A stretch of 64,000 nt of DNA from CAZUDO01 sp964618895 (GTDB taxonomy: Bacteria; Desulfobacterota; Binatia; DP-6), in NCBI GenBank assembly GCA_964618895.1, contig CAZUDO010000056.1, positions 1 to 64,000 on the forward strand, given 5' to 3'. Position 1 is the first letter of the stretch, and every line of letters begins with the position of its first letter. Below, one piece after another: positions 7,762 to 16,047 of the stretch. Both the position numbers and the translations under genes were made by a program. The notes beneath the pieces were generated by a model, which saw only the letters and a program-made list of their open reading frames with translations, was not told the origin of the DNA and did no database searches.

Positions 7762-8025
7762 ATGGCTCATCGCAAGACCGCCATCGCCGTCCCCGCGGCC
7801 ATTCTCGACGAAGTCGACCGGGCCGCGCGCGCGCGCGGAGAGTCCCGTAGCCGTTTCATCAGTCGCGTGCTTCACCTGGCAGTGCGGGGGTGCCGCGCCG
7901 CCGAGATCACGCGGCGGCTCGACGCCCTCTTCGCCGACGCGTCCGTGGCGGAAGCGCAACGCCGCGGGGCGGACGCGCTCGCCGAGGCGGCCGTCGACTG
8001 GACCGACGAACGCTGGGTGGCGTGA
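7762..8025 (+). CDS. Ribbon-helix-helix antitoxin-like protein, orphan
   Basis: This 87-residue protein starts MAHRKTAIAVPAAILDEVDR. It has the short strand (KTAIAVP) and two helices of the CopG/RHH fold, with RGESRSRFISRVLHLAV as helix 2, and an acidic C-terminal tail ending in VDWTDERWVA. This is the architecture of MazE/VapB-type antitoxins. No toxin follows: the next gene is on the opposite strand 1 bp away. It is therefore a solitary regulator or the leftover of a pair. GGAG lies 6 nt upstream of the ATG, inside the inverted repeat. Confidence 0.75.
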   Translation: MAHRKTAIAVPAAILDEVDRAARARGESRSRFISRVLHLAVRGCRAAEITRRLDALFADASVAEAQRRGADALAEAAVDWTDERWVA

Positions 8026-8026
8026 C

Positions 8027-8755
8027 CTACTCCACCAGCCGCGCCCGCAGCCGCGCCACCGCCGCCGCCGGCACCCCCGCCGCGTGCGCGTAGTCGGCCA
8101 TCGACCCGTACTGCTCGCGAATGCGTCCGAGGAACGCCACCATGGTCTCCGGCGTGGCGTGCAGCGTATCGGGCGGCAGCGCATCGAGCATCGTGCGGTA
8201 GCCCTTGAGCGACAGCAGGCGATCGACGATCGCGTCCAGGTTCTCCTGCGTGGCGGCGTAGTCGGCCACGATCACGGCGTCGGCGACGCCGAGCACGCCG
8301 AGCACGATTGCCGAGATGACGCCGGTGCGGTCCTTGCCGGCGGCGCAGTGGTAGATGGCGGGCGTGTCGGCCTCGGCCAGCGTGGTGAGCACGCGTGCGA
8401 TCGGTGCGCGCGCGAACTCGGCCATCAGCACGTAGCGGTCGGCGAGCGTGATCTTGGTGGCCTCCGCCTTCCCCTGGCGGGTGTCGCCGTCGAAGAGCGG
8501 GATGTGGTGGTGGCGGAGCCCGGCGTCGGTCAGTGGTCCGGAGCCCTCGCTGCGCAGCTCGTAGGTCGACCGCAGGTCGATCACCTCGCCGATGCCGAGC
8601 TCGTCCCGGATGTGCGCCACGTCGGTGGCGGTGAGCAGGTGAAGGGCGTCGCTCCGAAAGAGGCGGCGCCAGCGCACCGTCCGGCCGTCGCTCGTCGGGT
8701 AGCCGCCCAGATCGCGGAAGTTGAGGCAGCCTTCGAGGGGGATCAGACGATGCAT
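8027..8755 (-). CDS. Tyrosine-protein phosphatase (Y_phosphatase3 family)
   Basis: The protein has 242 residues. It starts with the family signature GCLNFRDLGGYPTSDGRTVR and carries the active-site P-loop HCAAGKDRTG at residues 136-145, with C137 as nucleophile and R143 binding phosphate. These are cytoplasmic dual-specificity or lipid/tyrosine phosphatases related to LipA/PtpB-like enzymes. It stands alone between an antitoxin and a methyltransferase, with no partner kinase visible. Confidence 0.9.
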   Translation of the reverse strand: MHRLIPLEGCLNFRDLGGYPTSDGRTVRWRRLFRSDALHLLTATDVAHIRDELGIGEVIDLRSTYELRSEGSGPLTDAGLRHHHIPLFDGDTRQGKAEATKITLADRYVLMAEFARAPIARVLTTLAEADTPAIYHCAAGKDRTGVISAIVLGVLGVADAVIVADYAATQENLDAIVDRLLSLKGYRTMLDALPPDTLHATPETMVAFLGRIREQYGSMADYAHAAGVPAAAVARLRARLVE

Positions 8756-8855
8756 AGCCCCGCCTGTTATCGCACCGCTGCGCGGTCGTCGACTGCAGCG
8801 ATGCCGAGTCCGCGGTGCGGGTGACTCGCCGCCGGTCGCATGCTAACGAGCCGGC

Positions 8856-9620
8856 GTGGCCTCGCATCGCGAGCTGATCCTCGACCAGTTCACGCGCCAG
8901 GCTGTTCCGTTCTCGACCGCCCCGGGCATCCGCGACCAGGCCGCGCTCGCCCTGTTGGTGGCGGCGAGCGGCGCCGGTCCCGCGGACACCGTCCTCGACG
9001 TGGCGTGCGGCCCGGGCCTGGTGGTGGCGGTGTTCGCGCGCGTGGCGCAGCACGTGACCGGCATCGACGTGACGCCGGCGATGATCGCGCACGCCCGCGA
9101 GCTGACGGCGGGTCTCGATAACGTCCAGCTCGAGACCGGCGACGTGCTGCCGCTGCCCTTTGCCGACGGCGCGTTCTCCCTGGTCGTCTCGCGCTTCGCG
9201 TTCCACCACTTTCCGCAGCCGGCGGCCGTGCTGGCCGAGATGCGGCGCGTGTGCCGGCCCGGTGGCCGGGTCGTGGTGTGCGACCTGCTCGCGTCGTCGG
9301 ACCCCGTGAAGGCGGCCGCGTTCCACGCCGTGGAGATGCTGCGCGATCCGTCGCACGTGCGTGCCCTCACGCTGGCGGAGCTCGAAGCGTTGTTCCCGGC
9401 CGCCGGCCTCGGCGCGCCGGCCGCCACGTTCGACCGACTGCGGTTCGAGCTGGAGGGGATGCTCTCCCGGTCGTTCCCGCGACCGGAGGACGTGGCCGTG
9501 ATCCGCGCGACCTACGTCGCGTCCGTCGAGGACGACGCCCTCGGGCTCGACACGCACCGCATCGGCGAGCAGATCCATGCGGCGTATCTGGTGGCGATCC
9601 TGGTCGGAACGCGCCCGTGA
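8856..9620 (+). CDS. Class I SAM-dependent methyltransferase
   Basis: The protein has 254 residues. Motif I is VLDVACGPG (46-54), followed by an acidic strand (VTGIDVTPAMI), the DVLPLPFADGAFSLVVSRFA block and the post-motif III CRPGGRVVVCD. This is the UbiE/Methyltransf_11 pattern for small-molecule methylation; the acceptor is unknown. It starts at the GTG at 8856, and its TGA overlaps the GTG of the release-factor-like gene, so the two are coupled. Confidence 0.85.
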   Translation: MASHRELILDQFTRQAVPFSTAPGIRDQAALALLVAASGAGPADTVLDVACGPGLVVAVFARVAQHVTGIDVTPAMIAHARELTAGLDNVQLETGDVLPLPFADGAFSLVVSRFAFHHFPQPAAVLAEMRRVCRPGGRVVVCDLLASSDPVKAAAFHAVEMLRDPSHVRALTLAELEALFPAAGLGAPAATFDRLRFELEGMLSRSFPRPEDVAVIRATYVASVEDDALGLDTHRIGEQIHAAYLVAILVGTRP

Positions 9621-10036
9621 GCCCCACCTTCGGCGTCTCGTCCGACAAGGAGACGGCGCTCACGGCGCGCATGGCGCGCCTCGGCATCCGCGCCGGGGAT
9701 ATCGAGGAGTCCTTCATCCGCTCGGGCGGCCACGGCGGGCAGAACGTCAACAAGGTCGCCACCTGTGTCGTGCTGCGCCATCTCCCGACTGGGCTCGGCG
9801 TCAAGTGCCAGCAGGAGCGCTCGCAGGCGCTGAACCGGTTCCTCGCCCGCCGCCTCCTGTGCGACAAGGTCGAGGCACGCCAGCGCGGCGTGGCCGAGGC
9901 CGCCGAGCGCGAGCGCGCCCGCATCCGGCGCCAGAAGCGGCGCCGCTCGCGGCGCGCGAAGGAGAAGATGCTGTCGGCCAAGCACGCACGCAGCGAGACC
10001 AAGGCCGCGCGCCGGCGGGTGACCGGGGACGAGTAG
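9617..10036 (+). CDS. Peptide chain release factor-like (RF-1 domain) protein
   Basis: The protein has 139 residues. The RF-1 domain has GGHGGQNVNKVAT, with the catalytic GGQ tripeptide at residues 40-42, followed by a very basic tail (RIRRQKRRRSRRAKEKM). It lacks the stop-codon-recognition domain, like YaeJ/ArfB-type rescue factors that hydrolyse peptidyl-tRNA on stalled ribosomes. The start is a GTG overlapping the methyltransferase stop. This short RF-like family is distinct from RF1/RF2, so ribosome rescue is an inference from domain content. Confidence 0.85.
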   Translation: MSPTFGVSSDKETALTARMARLGIRAGDIEESFIRSGGHGGQNVNKVATCVVLRHLPTGLGVKCQQERSQALNRFLARRLLCDKVEARQRGVAEAAERERARIRRQKRRRSRRAKEKMLSAKHARSETKAARRRVTGDE

Positions 10037-10039
10037 CGG

Positions 10040-10747
10040 TCACGGATAGAAGCGCCGCACGAGCGTCGCCAGCTCGTCCACCCCGAGCTGCCCCGGCGCC
10101 GTCTCGCGGCCGACGTGTCCGTAGGTGAGCAGCGACCCCGCGGCCGGCAGGACGAGGCGGGACAACGGTCCAGCCGCCGGACCCATGGCCAGCGTGACGA
10201 TGCCGCGCGGGCGTGCGGCGAGCGTCACCTCGAGCAGCGTGCGCAGATCCTGCAGGTCGCGCGCGTGGGTGGCCAACTTCACCACGTCGGCGCCGCGCGC
10301 GAAGCCGAGCTCGACGAGGTCACGGAGGGCGCCCGCGGCCGGGGTTCCGTCCAGCGCGTGCGCGGACAGGATCACCAGCCGGCCGGCGGCGCGTGCGCGC
10401 GGGACGAGATCCGTGATCGAGGCCGTGGAGGCGATCTCGAGGTCGATCGCGTCGGCGTGCGCGAGGCCGGCATCGTACAGCGCCCGCCGGCGCGCGTCGT
10501 CCAGCGGCTTGCCGCCTTCGCCGGCGGCGCGGACGGTCAGGATGACGGGCCGGCCCGCTGCCCGCAGCCGGCCGAGGATCGCCGCCACGGCCGCCGGCTG
10601 CGGATCGGCGAACAGATCGGCGCGCAGCTCGACCACGTCCGCCGCGGCGGCGGTCAGGAGCGCGTCGACCTCGCTCTCGCCGCCGGCGGCGACCACGACC
10701 GGGCGCGCGCCGAGCGCGACGGTTCCCAGGCGCAGCCGCGCGTCCAT
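10040..10747 (-). CDS. aroD: Type I 3-dehydroquinate dehydratase
   Basis: The protein has 235 residues, typical of type I enzymes. It shows VVELRADLF near residue 40, ILSAHALDGT with the catalytic histidine at about 130, and GADVVKLATHARD with the Schiff-base lysine at about 157. It dehydrates 3-dehydroquinate to 3-dehydroshikimate in the shikimate pathway. It is convergent with the release-factor-like gene (3 bp apart) and stands without other aro genes. Confidence 0.9.
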   Translation of the reverse strand: MDARLRLGTVALGARPVVVAAGGESEVDALLTAAAADVVELRADLFADPQPAAVAAILGRLRAAGRPVILTVRAAGEGGKPLDDARRRALYDAGLAHADAIDLEIASTASITDLVPRARAAGRLVILSAHALDGTPAAGALRDLVELGFARGADVVKLATHARDLQDLRTLLEVTLAARPRGIVTLAMGPAAGPLSRLVLPAAGSLLTYGHVGRETAPGQLGVDELATLVRRFYP

Positions 10748-10778
10748 CGTCGGCGACTACTCCGCGGGGGGCGGGCGG

Positions 10779-11933
10779 TCAATCGTGTCCGCCGGCGCCC
10801 GGGCCGAGGAGCCGCCGCAGGTCGCCGGCCCACACGATCCGCACGACCAGGTCGCCGTACCGGCGGTCCAGCGGGGTACCCCGCCGCGGGACGACGACCA
10901 GGTTCTCGCCTCGTGGATGGCGGGCGCGAAACGCCCGTATCCCGGCCGGGTCGAATGCCGCCGCATTCCACTTGCATTCGATGGCCACGCACGTACCGCG
11001 CTCGCGTGGCACCACGAAGTCCACCTCTCGCTGCTGCTTGTCGCGCCAGTGGTGGACCCGCACCGCGGGGATGCTCTGCAGCGTGTCCAGGACGAGATGC
11101 TCCCACAGTGCGCCGCAGTCTTCGGGACGGAGATCGCTCCAGCCGCGGGTGTGGGCCACGAAGCCGGTGTCGAAGCCATACGCCCGCGGCTGGCGGACCA
11201 ACTCCTGCGTCCCGCCGGCGTGGTACGGCCGGATCACCCGCACGGCGTGCGTCAGCTCGAAGGCGTCGAGGTAGGTCATGGTCGTGGGACGGGACAGATC
11301 GCACCCGCGCGCCAGCGAGGTGACCTCCAGCAGACCGCCGCTCTGCCGAAGGAGTGTCTCGAGCAGGCGCAGGAATGCCCCGCGCTTGGCGACCCGGAAC
11401 AGCTCCTGGACGTCGCGGGCGAAGTACGAATCGAGCCACTCGCCGTAGAACTCGGGATCGTGCCCGGCGGCGAGAAGCGCCTGGGGGAGTCCCCCGCGGA
11501 GCAGGCGGTGGCGGACGTCCGTCACCCCGAAGGCATCCAGTTCCTCGACGAGAACCGGGAGCAAGTAGACCTCGCGCTTCCGGCCGGTCAGGGCGTCGCG
11601 GAACTTGCGGGTGGCGGCCAGCGTCGACGAACCCGTCGCCAGCACGCGCAGGCGGGGAAACGCGTCGGCCGCGATCTTGAGAACGCGGCTCGGATCGGGG
11701 AGCTGGTGCACCTCATCGAGGACGACCGCACGCCGGGTGACGGCGGCGAAGAACTCCTCCGGATCCTCCAGCCGCTCAGCCGCGCTCGGGAGGTCGCAGT
11801 TCAGATAGAGCGCGTCGGGCAGGGTGCGCGCCAGCGTGGTCTTGCCCACTCGTCGCACCCCGGACAGCCAGCAGATGGGGGCCTGCTGCCAGGCGGCCTC
11901 TACCCGGCCAGTCCAGAGGGCTCGCTCGATCAT
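10779..11933 (-). CDS. AAA+ ATPase with DUF4143 (second copy, diverged)
   Basis: The protein has 384 residues. Walker A is SGVRRVGKTT and Walker B AVVLDEVHQL; the arginine-rich P-loop (GVRRVGKTT) marks a different subgroup from the copy at 5.7 kb. The C-terminal part has REVDFVVPRERGTCVAIECK, again a PD-(D/E)XK-like pattern. The ATG at 11933 (MIERALWTGRVEAAW) is chosen over a TTG at 11963, because the latter lies inside an array of inverted half-sites. Its function is unknown; the family is common near mobile and defence-like genes. Confidence 0.85.
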   Translation of the reverse strand: MIERALWTGRVEAAWQQAPICWLSGVRRVGKTTLARTLPDALYLNCDLPSAAERLEDPEEFFAAVTRRAVVLDEVHQLPDPSRVLKIAADAFPRLRVLATGSSTLAATRKFRDALTGRKREVYLLPVLVEELDAFGVTDVRHRLLRGGLPQALLAAGHDPEFYGEWLDSYFARDVQELFRVAKRGAFLRLLETLLRQSGGLLEVTSLARGCDLSRPTTMTYLDAFELTHAVRVIRPYHAGGTQELVRQPRAYGFDTGFVAHTRGWSDLRPEDCGALWEHLVLDTLQSIPAVRVHHWRDKQQREVDFVVPRERGTCVAIECKWNAAAFDPAGIRAFRARHPRGENLVVVPRRGTPLDRRYGDLVVRIVWAGDLRRLLGPGAGGHD

Positions 11934-11946
11934 GCATACGTACTTT

Positions 11947-11979
11947 ACGTTTGGCTCTACCAAACGTCAAATACGTTTG
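11947..11979. promoter_or_regulatory. Triple alternating half-site array upstream of DUF4143 gene
   Basis: Three half-sites alternate in orientation at exact 13-bp steps: ACGTTTGG (11947-11954), CCAAACGT (11960-11967) and ACGTTTG (11973-11979), each separated by 5 nt. The first two form an 8-bp perfect inverted repeat and the last two a 7-bp one. The array ends 14 nt from the ATG of the minus-strand ATPase gene. A cooperative operator for a dimeric repressor is the simplest reading. Confidence 0.6.
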
Positions 11980-11985
11980 CCTGGT

Positions 11986-12792
11986 CTACAGCCCGCTGTT
12001 CAAACGCACCTTCGCCGACGTGCCGGTGACGACCGAGCGGCCGACGAACGCGCCCTCGAATTTGCCCCGGCGGCCGAGGAAGACGGTCCCCTGCGGGGCG
12101 TACACCGTCGCCTGCACGACCGTGAGCGGGCGGGCGGTGAACACCTTGCCGCTGCCCTCGAGGTCGAGCCGGACGGCGCGGGCGTCCAGGCCGGTGCCCG
12201 GGACGAGCGCCGCGCGTTGTCGGAGCAGCACCGCGTCCTGCACGCGAATGGCGCACTTCGAGCGGCAGACGACCTTGCCGCGCGGATGGACGGTGAGCGT
12301 CCGGAAGGCGTACGCACCGCCCTCCAGCATGAGGTCGGCGCTCCCGTTCACGGTCACGCTGCCGAACTCGCCCGAGGCGACGGGGGCGGAGCGTGTGCGC
12401 CTGGGCACGTCGATGTCGACCGCACCGAGCGGCGGTTGCGCCAGGCGGAGGTTGTTCAGGTCGGCCACCGGCAGGTCGAGGGGCGTGCAGCTGGTGGCGT
12501 CGGTGGCCTGGATGAAGCGGCAGTTGACGGTGGCCGCGCGCGCGCCACGGTCGAGCTCGACCGTGTCGGCGGCCACGTTGCCGTTCACGTACGCGTTGCG
12601 GCCGAGTTCGATCGACCCGCTGATGGCGCCCACATGGCCGCTCTCGACCGTCGACCCGGCCCCGATCTTGACCGTGTCCCGCGCCAGGATCGCGTAGTCC
12701 TCGAGCGCATGCAGGGTCCGTTCGTCCGCTCCGCCGGGGCTCGGAGCCAGGAGACCGCCCGCCACCACCACCAACACCAGCATATGCCGCAT
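11986..12792 (-). CDS. Secreted beta-helix-like protein, function unknown
   Basis: The protein has 268 residues. A signal peptide (MRHMLVLVVVAGGLLAPSPG) precedes repeated short strands such as GSIELGRNAYVNGNVAADTV and SADLMLEGGAYAFRTLTV, a pattern of bactofilin or right-handed beta-helix surface proteins. One internal region has two cysteines (VVCRSKCAIRV). The ATG at 12792 is chosen because GGAGG lies 8 nt upstream and the signal peptide follows. It sits head to head with the next operon (158 bp). No enzymatic motif was seen. Confidence 0.65.
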   Translation of the reverse strand: MRHMLVLVVVAGGLLAPSPGGADERTLHALEDYAILARDTVKIGAGSTVESGHVGAISGSIELGRNAYVNGNVAADTVELDRGARAATVNCRFIQATDATSCTPLDLPVADLNNLRLAQPPLGAVDIDVPRRTRSAPVASGEFGSVTVNGSADLMLEGGAYAFRTLTVHPRGKVVCRSKCAIRVQDAVLLRQRAALVPGTGLDARAVRLDLEGSGKVFTARPLTVVQATVYAPQGTVFLGRRGKFEGAFVGRSVVTGTSAKVRLNSGL

Positions 12793-12950
12793 CACATCCA
12801 CCTCCACTCAACGTCGTTTCCGGCCACCCGGGTCGGCATCCGTAGCACGTCGGGCGGGGTCAGACAAAGAAACATGTGGTCCCGGGTGCGGGGCGTTTCC
12901 CCGGGGGCGGCGGTGGCTTGCGGCGCCCGAGCATACTAAGTTGGCCGCCC

Positions 12951-14345
12951 ATGGTCGGTATCACCCGTCTCGGGACCTACTTTCCCCGCCGCCGGCTGGA
13001 TCGGGCGCTGATCGGCACGGCATGGGGCAGCCGCGTGGCCCCCGGGACGCGGACGGTTGCCGGCATCGACGAGGACGCCCTCACCATGGCGGTGGACGCG
13101 GCCAGGGCCTGCCTCGGTGACCTTGGTCCCACCGGCATCGACGCGCTCTACTTCGCCAGCACCAGCTCGCCGTACGCCGAGAAGCAGGTGGCCAGCGTGG
13201 TCGCCACCGCCCTCGACCTGCCGCGTACCACGGCGGTGGCGGACTTCGCCGGCTCGGTGCGGGCGGGCATGACGGCGCTGCGTGCGGCGCTGGATGGCGT
13301 GCGTGCGGGGACGCTCGGGACGGTGCTGGTCGCGGCGGCTGACGCGCGCCTTGCCGAGCCCGAGTCGGAGCTCGAGCCGTTGCTCGGCGACGGGGCGGCG
13401 GCGGTGGCGGTGGGCGCGGGGGCCGACGTGGTGGCCGAGCTGGTGGGCCTGGCGTCGGTAGCGGAGGAGTTCACCTACCTCTATCGCACCGACACCCAGC
13501 GCTACGTCCAGGCGGCCGAGCCGCGCTTTGGAGCGAGCTTCGGCTACGCGCGCGACCTGGCGGAAACGATTGGCCACGTGCTGCGCAAGGCCGAGCTGCC
13601 ACCCGCCAAGGTGACGCACCTGGCGCTCGGCGCACCCGACACGCGCGCCGCGGCCGACGCCGCCAAACGCGCCGGCTGCGATCCGACACGACTGGTGCCT
13701 TCGCTCGTTCCCGAAGCCGGCATCCTCGGCAGCCCCGAGCCGCTTGTCCTCCTGTCGCGGGCGCTCGAGACCGCCGCCCCCGGCGACTTCATCCTGGTCG
13801 GCGCGTGGGGCGAGGGTGCCGACGCGTTCCTCTTCCGCGCCACCGAGCGTCTGCCCGCGGCCCGCCCGCGCCCGCTCGCCGAGCGCCTCGCGCGCGGGCT
13901 CGCGGTATCGTCGTACGCGCGCTATCTGCGCGCGCGCGCGGTCCTCCCCGCCGACGCGCCCGGCGAGACCGTCACCAGCATGATCGAGTGGAAGGAGCTC
14001 AAGCAGGACGTGCGCCTGTACGGCAGCCGGTGCACGGCGTGCGGGCTGGTGCAGTACCCGCAGGCGCAGGTCTGTCTCGCCTGCCGCCAGCGCGAGCTGG
14101 TCGATCACAAGCTGGCCAAGCGCGGCACGGTGTTCACGTTCACCATCGACCACCTGGCGCCGGTGGCCGAACACCCCATGCCCATGATGGTGATCGACCT
14201 GGACGGCGGCGGACGGGTCTACCTGCAGGGGACCGATGCGGGCGAAGGGGAGATCGCGATCGGCACGCCCGTTGCGCTCACTTTCCGCCGGCTGCACGAG
14301 GCGGGCGGCAACCGCAACTACTTCTGGAAGGCACGACCGGCATGA
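12951..14345 (+). CDS. HMG-CoA-synthase-like ketosynthase fused to DUF35-type zinc ribbon/OB-fold
   Basis: The protein has 464 residues. Residues 1 to about 330 have the thiolase-fold arrangement of archaeal-type HMG-CoA synthase/KAS III, but the nucleophile position in VADFAGSVRAGMTAL is V103 rather than Cys. After a linker, a DUF35 domain has a zinc ribbon with C361, C364, C375 and C378, then an OB-fold. The stop overlaps the thiolase start (ATGA). DUF35-type proteins bridge thiolases and HMGS-like partners in known complexes. A scaffold or CoA-channelling role for the thiolase is inferred. Confidence 0.8.
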   Translation: MVGITRLGTYFPRRRLDRALIGTAWGSRVAPGTRTVAGIDEDALTMAVDAARACLGDLGPTGIDALYFASTSSPYAEKQVASVVATALDLPRTTAVADFAGSVRAGMTALRAALDGVRAGTLGTVLVAAADARLAEPESELEPLLGDGAAAVAVGAGADVVAELVGLASVAEEFTYLYRTDTQRYVQAAEPRFGASFGYARDLAETIGHVLRKAELPPAKVTHLALGAPDTRAAADAAKRAGCDPTRLVPSLVPEAGILGSPEPLVLLSRALETAAPGDFILVGAWGEGADAFLFRATERLPAARPRPLAERLARGLAVSSYARYLRARAVLPADAPGETVTSMIEWKELKQDVRLYGSRCTACGLVQYPQAQVCLACRQRELVDHKLAKRGTVFTFTIDHLAPVAEHPMPMMVIDLDGGGRVYLQGTDAGEGEIAIGTPVALTFRRLHEAGGNRNYFWKARPA

Positions 14346-15487
14346 AGGACCAGGTGGCAGTGATCGGCATCGGGTGCACGAAGTTCGGCGACCGCTACGA
14401 GCGCACCTACGAGGACCTGATCTGCGATGCCGCGTTCGAGGCCTACGCCGACGCCGGTATCGACCCGGGTCAGATCGACGCCGCCTACCTGGGCACGTAC
14501 CTGCCCGGGGCGGGCGGGGGCAAGTCCGCCACCTCCCTGGCCGACGCGCTCCGCCTCTACGACAAGCCCATCACCCGGGTGGAGAACTACTGCGCCACCG
14601 GCACCGACGCCTTCCGCAACGGCTGCCAGGCGATCGCCGCCGGGGTCGCCGACGTGGTGCTGGTGCTCGGTTGCGAGAAGCTGAAGGACCGCGGCGGGCG
14701 GGGCATCCCGCGCCTCGGCCATCCGCTGCTGGCGCGCGGCAACACGGCCCCGGGCCTATTCGCGCTGGCGGCCAACCGCTACATGCACACCTTTGGCCTC
14801 GGGCGCGAGACGCTCGCCAAGGTGGCGGTCAAGAACCATCGCAACGGCGCCCGCAACGACAAGGCCCATCTCCGCATGGAGGTGACCGAGGAGCAGGTGC
14901 TGAAGGCGCCCATCATCGCCTGGCCGTTCGGTCTGTTCGACTGCTGCCCGACCACCGACGGTGCCGCGGCTGCCATCCTCTGCCGCGCCGACCTGGCGGG
15001 ACGCTTCCGCAAGCCCGGCATCCGGCTGAAGGGCGTCGGCCTGGCGGTCGCCACCGGGCGGCCCTACTTCGACCCGACGTTCGACTATCTGGGCTTCCGT
15101 TCGACGCAGGCCGCCTCCAGGGCGGCCTACGCCATGGCCGGCATCGGGCCGGGAGACATCGATTTCGCCGAGGTACACGACTGCTTCACGTGGACCGAGA
15201 TCTGCAACACGGAAGACCTGGGCTTCTGCGCCAAGGGCGAAGGTGGCAAACTGGTAGAGGAGGGGCGGACGGCGCTCGAGGGCGACATCCCGATCAACCC
15301 GAGCGGCGGACTCAAGTCGTTCGGGCACCCGATCGGAGCGAGCGGGGTGCGCATGATCACCGAATGCGTGACGCAACTGCGTGGCGAGGCGGGGAGCCGT
15401 CAGGTGAAGCGTCCGGAGCTGGGTCTGGCGCACAACGTGGGGGGGCCGGGAGCGGTGGCCTGCGTCGTGGTGCTGGGCAACAACTAG
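14342..15487 (+). CDS. Thiolase, SCP-X/acetyl-CoA acetyltransferase-like
   Basis: The protein has 381 residues. The active-site cysteine lies in ENYCATGTDAFRNG (about C84), the catalytic histidine is in FGHPIGASGVRMI, and the C-terminus has LAHNVGGPGAVACVVVL, the non-decarboxylating SCP-X-type thiolase pattern. It cleaves or forms 3-ketoacyl-CoA. Translational coupling to the ketosynthase/DUF35 fusion indicates one complex, similar to thiolase-DUF35 aldolase or thiolase assemblies used for side-chain degradation of branched or steroid-like compounds. Confidence 0.88.
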   Translation: MKDQVAVIGIGCTKFGDRYERTYEDLICDAAFEAYADAGIDPGQIDAAYLGTYLPGAGGGKSATSLADALRLYDKPITRVENYCATGTDAFRNGCQAIAAGVADVVLVLGCEKLKDRGGRGIPRLGHPLLARGNTAPGLFALAANRYMHTFGLGRETLAKVAVKNHRNGARNDKAHLRMEVTEEQVLKAPIIAWPFGLFDCCPTTDGAAAAILCRADLAGRFRKPGIRLKGVGLAVATGRPYFDPTFDYLGFRSTQAASRAAYAMAGIGPGDIDFAEVHDCFTWTEICNTEDLGFCAKGEGGKLVEEGRTALEGDIPINPSGGLKSFGHPIGASGVRMITECVTQLRGEAGSRQVKRPELGLAHNVGGPGAVACVVVLGNN

Positions 15488-15489
15488 AC

Positions 15490-16047
15490 GTGTCTGGAGC
15501 CGCTGCTCGCGGCAGCGCCCGCTGGCACGCCTGGGCCGTGCTGGCCGGCTACGTCGCGCTCGTGTACGCGGGCCTGCCCTACGGGCCGTGGATCGGACGA
15601 GCCCTGGCGCGCACGACGCTCGGGGCGTGGGTGCTGGGGCCGGGTCTGCCGGCCCTCGCGCTGCTGGGCGCGGCGGCGCTGTGCCTGGTCCTGCGGCGCC
15701 ACCGCGCGCCGGTGTGGGCCTACGGGGCGCTCGGGGTGGCGGCGGTCGGGTACGCGGTCGCGTTCTCCTGGCTCCGCAGCCGGCACCTCGAGCGCACGCA
15801 TCTGCCCGAATACGGCCTCGCCGCCTTCCTGGCGTGGCGGGCGGTGGCGCCGCACGTATCGGGAACGGTGGCGGGCTACGCCGCGGCGGTCGTCCTCGGG
15901 GCGGGGATCGGCTACGGCGACGAGCTGCTGCAACGCCTCGTCCCCGGGCGCGTCTACGACGTGCGGGACATCGCCATGAACGCGCTGGGCGCGCTCCTCG
16001 GCGTCACGGTGCTCGCCGCCGTGCGCGCGCGCCGGCCGCCGGTCTGA
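15490..16047 (+). CDS. VanZ-family membrane protein
   Basis: The protein has 185 residues and about four transmembrane helices. The C-terminal part contains YGDELLQRLVPGRVYDVRDI and AMNALGALLG, the conserved VanZ signature (DE--Q-F-P-R-(F/Y)---D---N--G). VanZ-like proteins are linked to cell-envelope or teicoplanin phenotypes, but the biochemistry is unknown. It starts at the GTG at 15490, 2 bp after the thiolase stop. Its 3' end overlaps the convergent gene by 44 bp. Confidence 0.75.
   Translation: MSGAAARGSARWHAWAVLAGYVALVYAGLPYGPWIGRALARTTLGAWVLGPGLPALALLGAAALCLVLRRHRAPVWAYGALGVAAVGYAVAFSWLRSRHLERTHLPEYGLAAFLAWRAVAPHVSGTVAGYAAAVVLGAGIGYGDELLQRLVPGRVYDVRDIAMNALGALLGVTVLAAVRARRPPV

Noticed and set aside
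12856..12880. GGGGTCAGACAAAGAAACATG-like stretch upstream of the ketosynthase fusion
   Set aside because: It recalls GGGGTCAGAC sequences linked to REP/RAYT elements, but a single degenerate copy with no partner arm is too little evidence.
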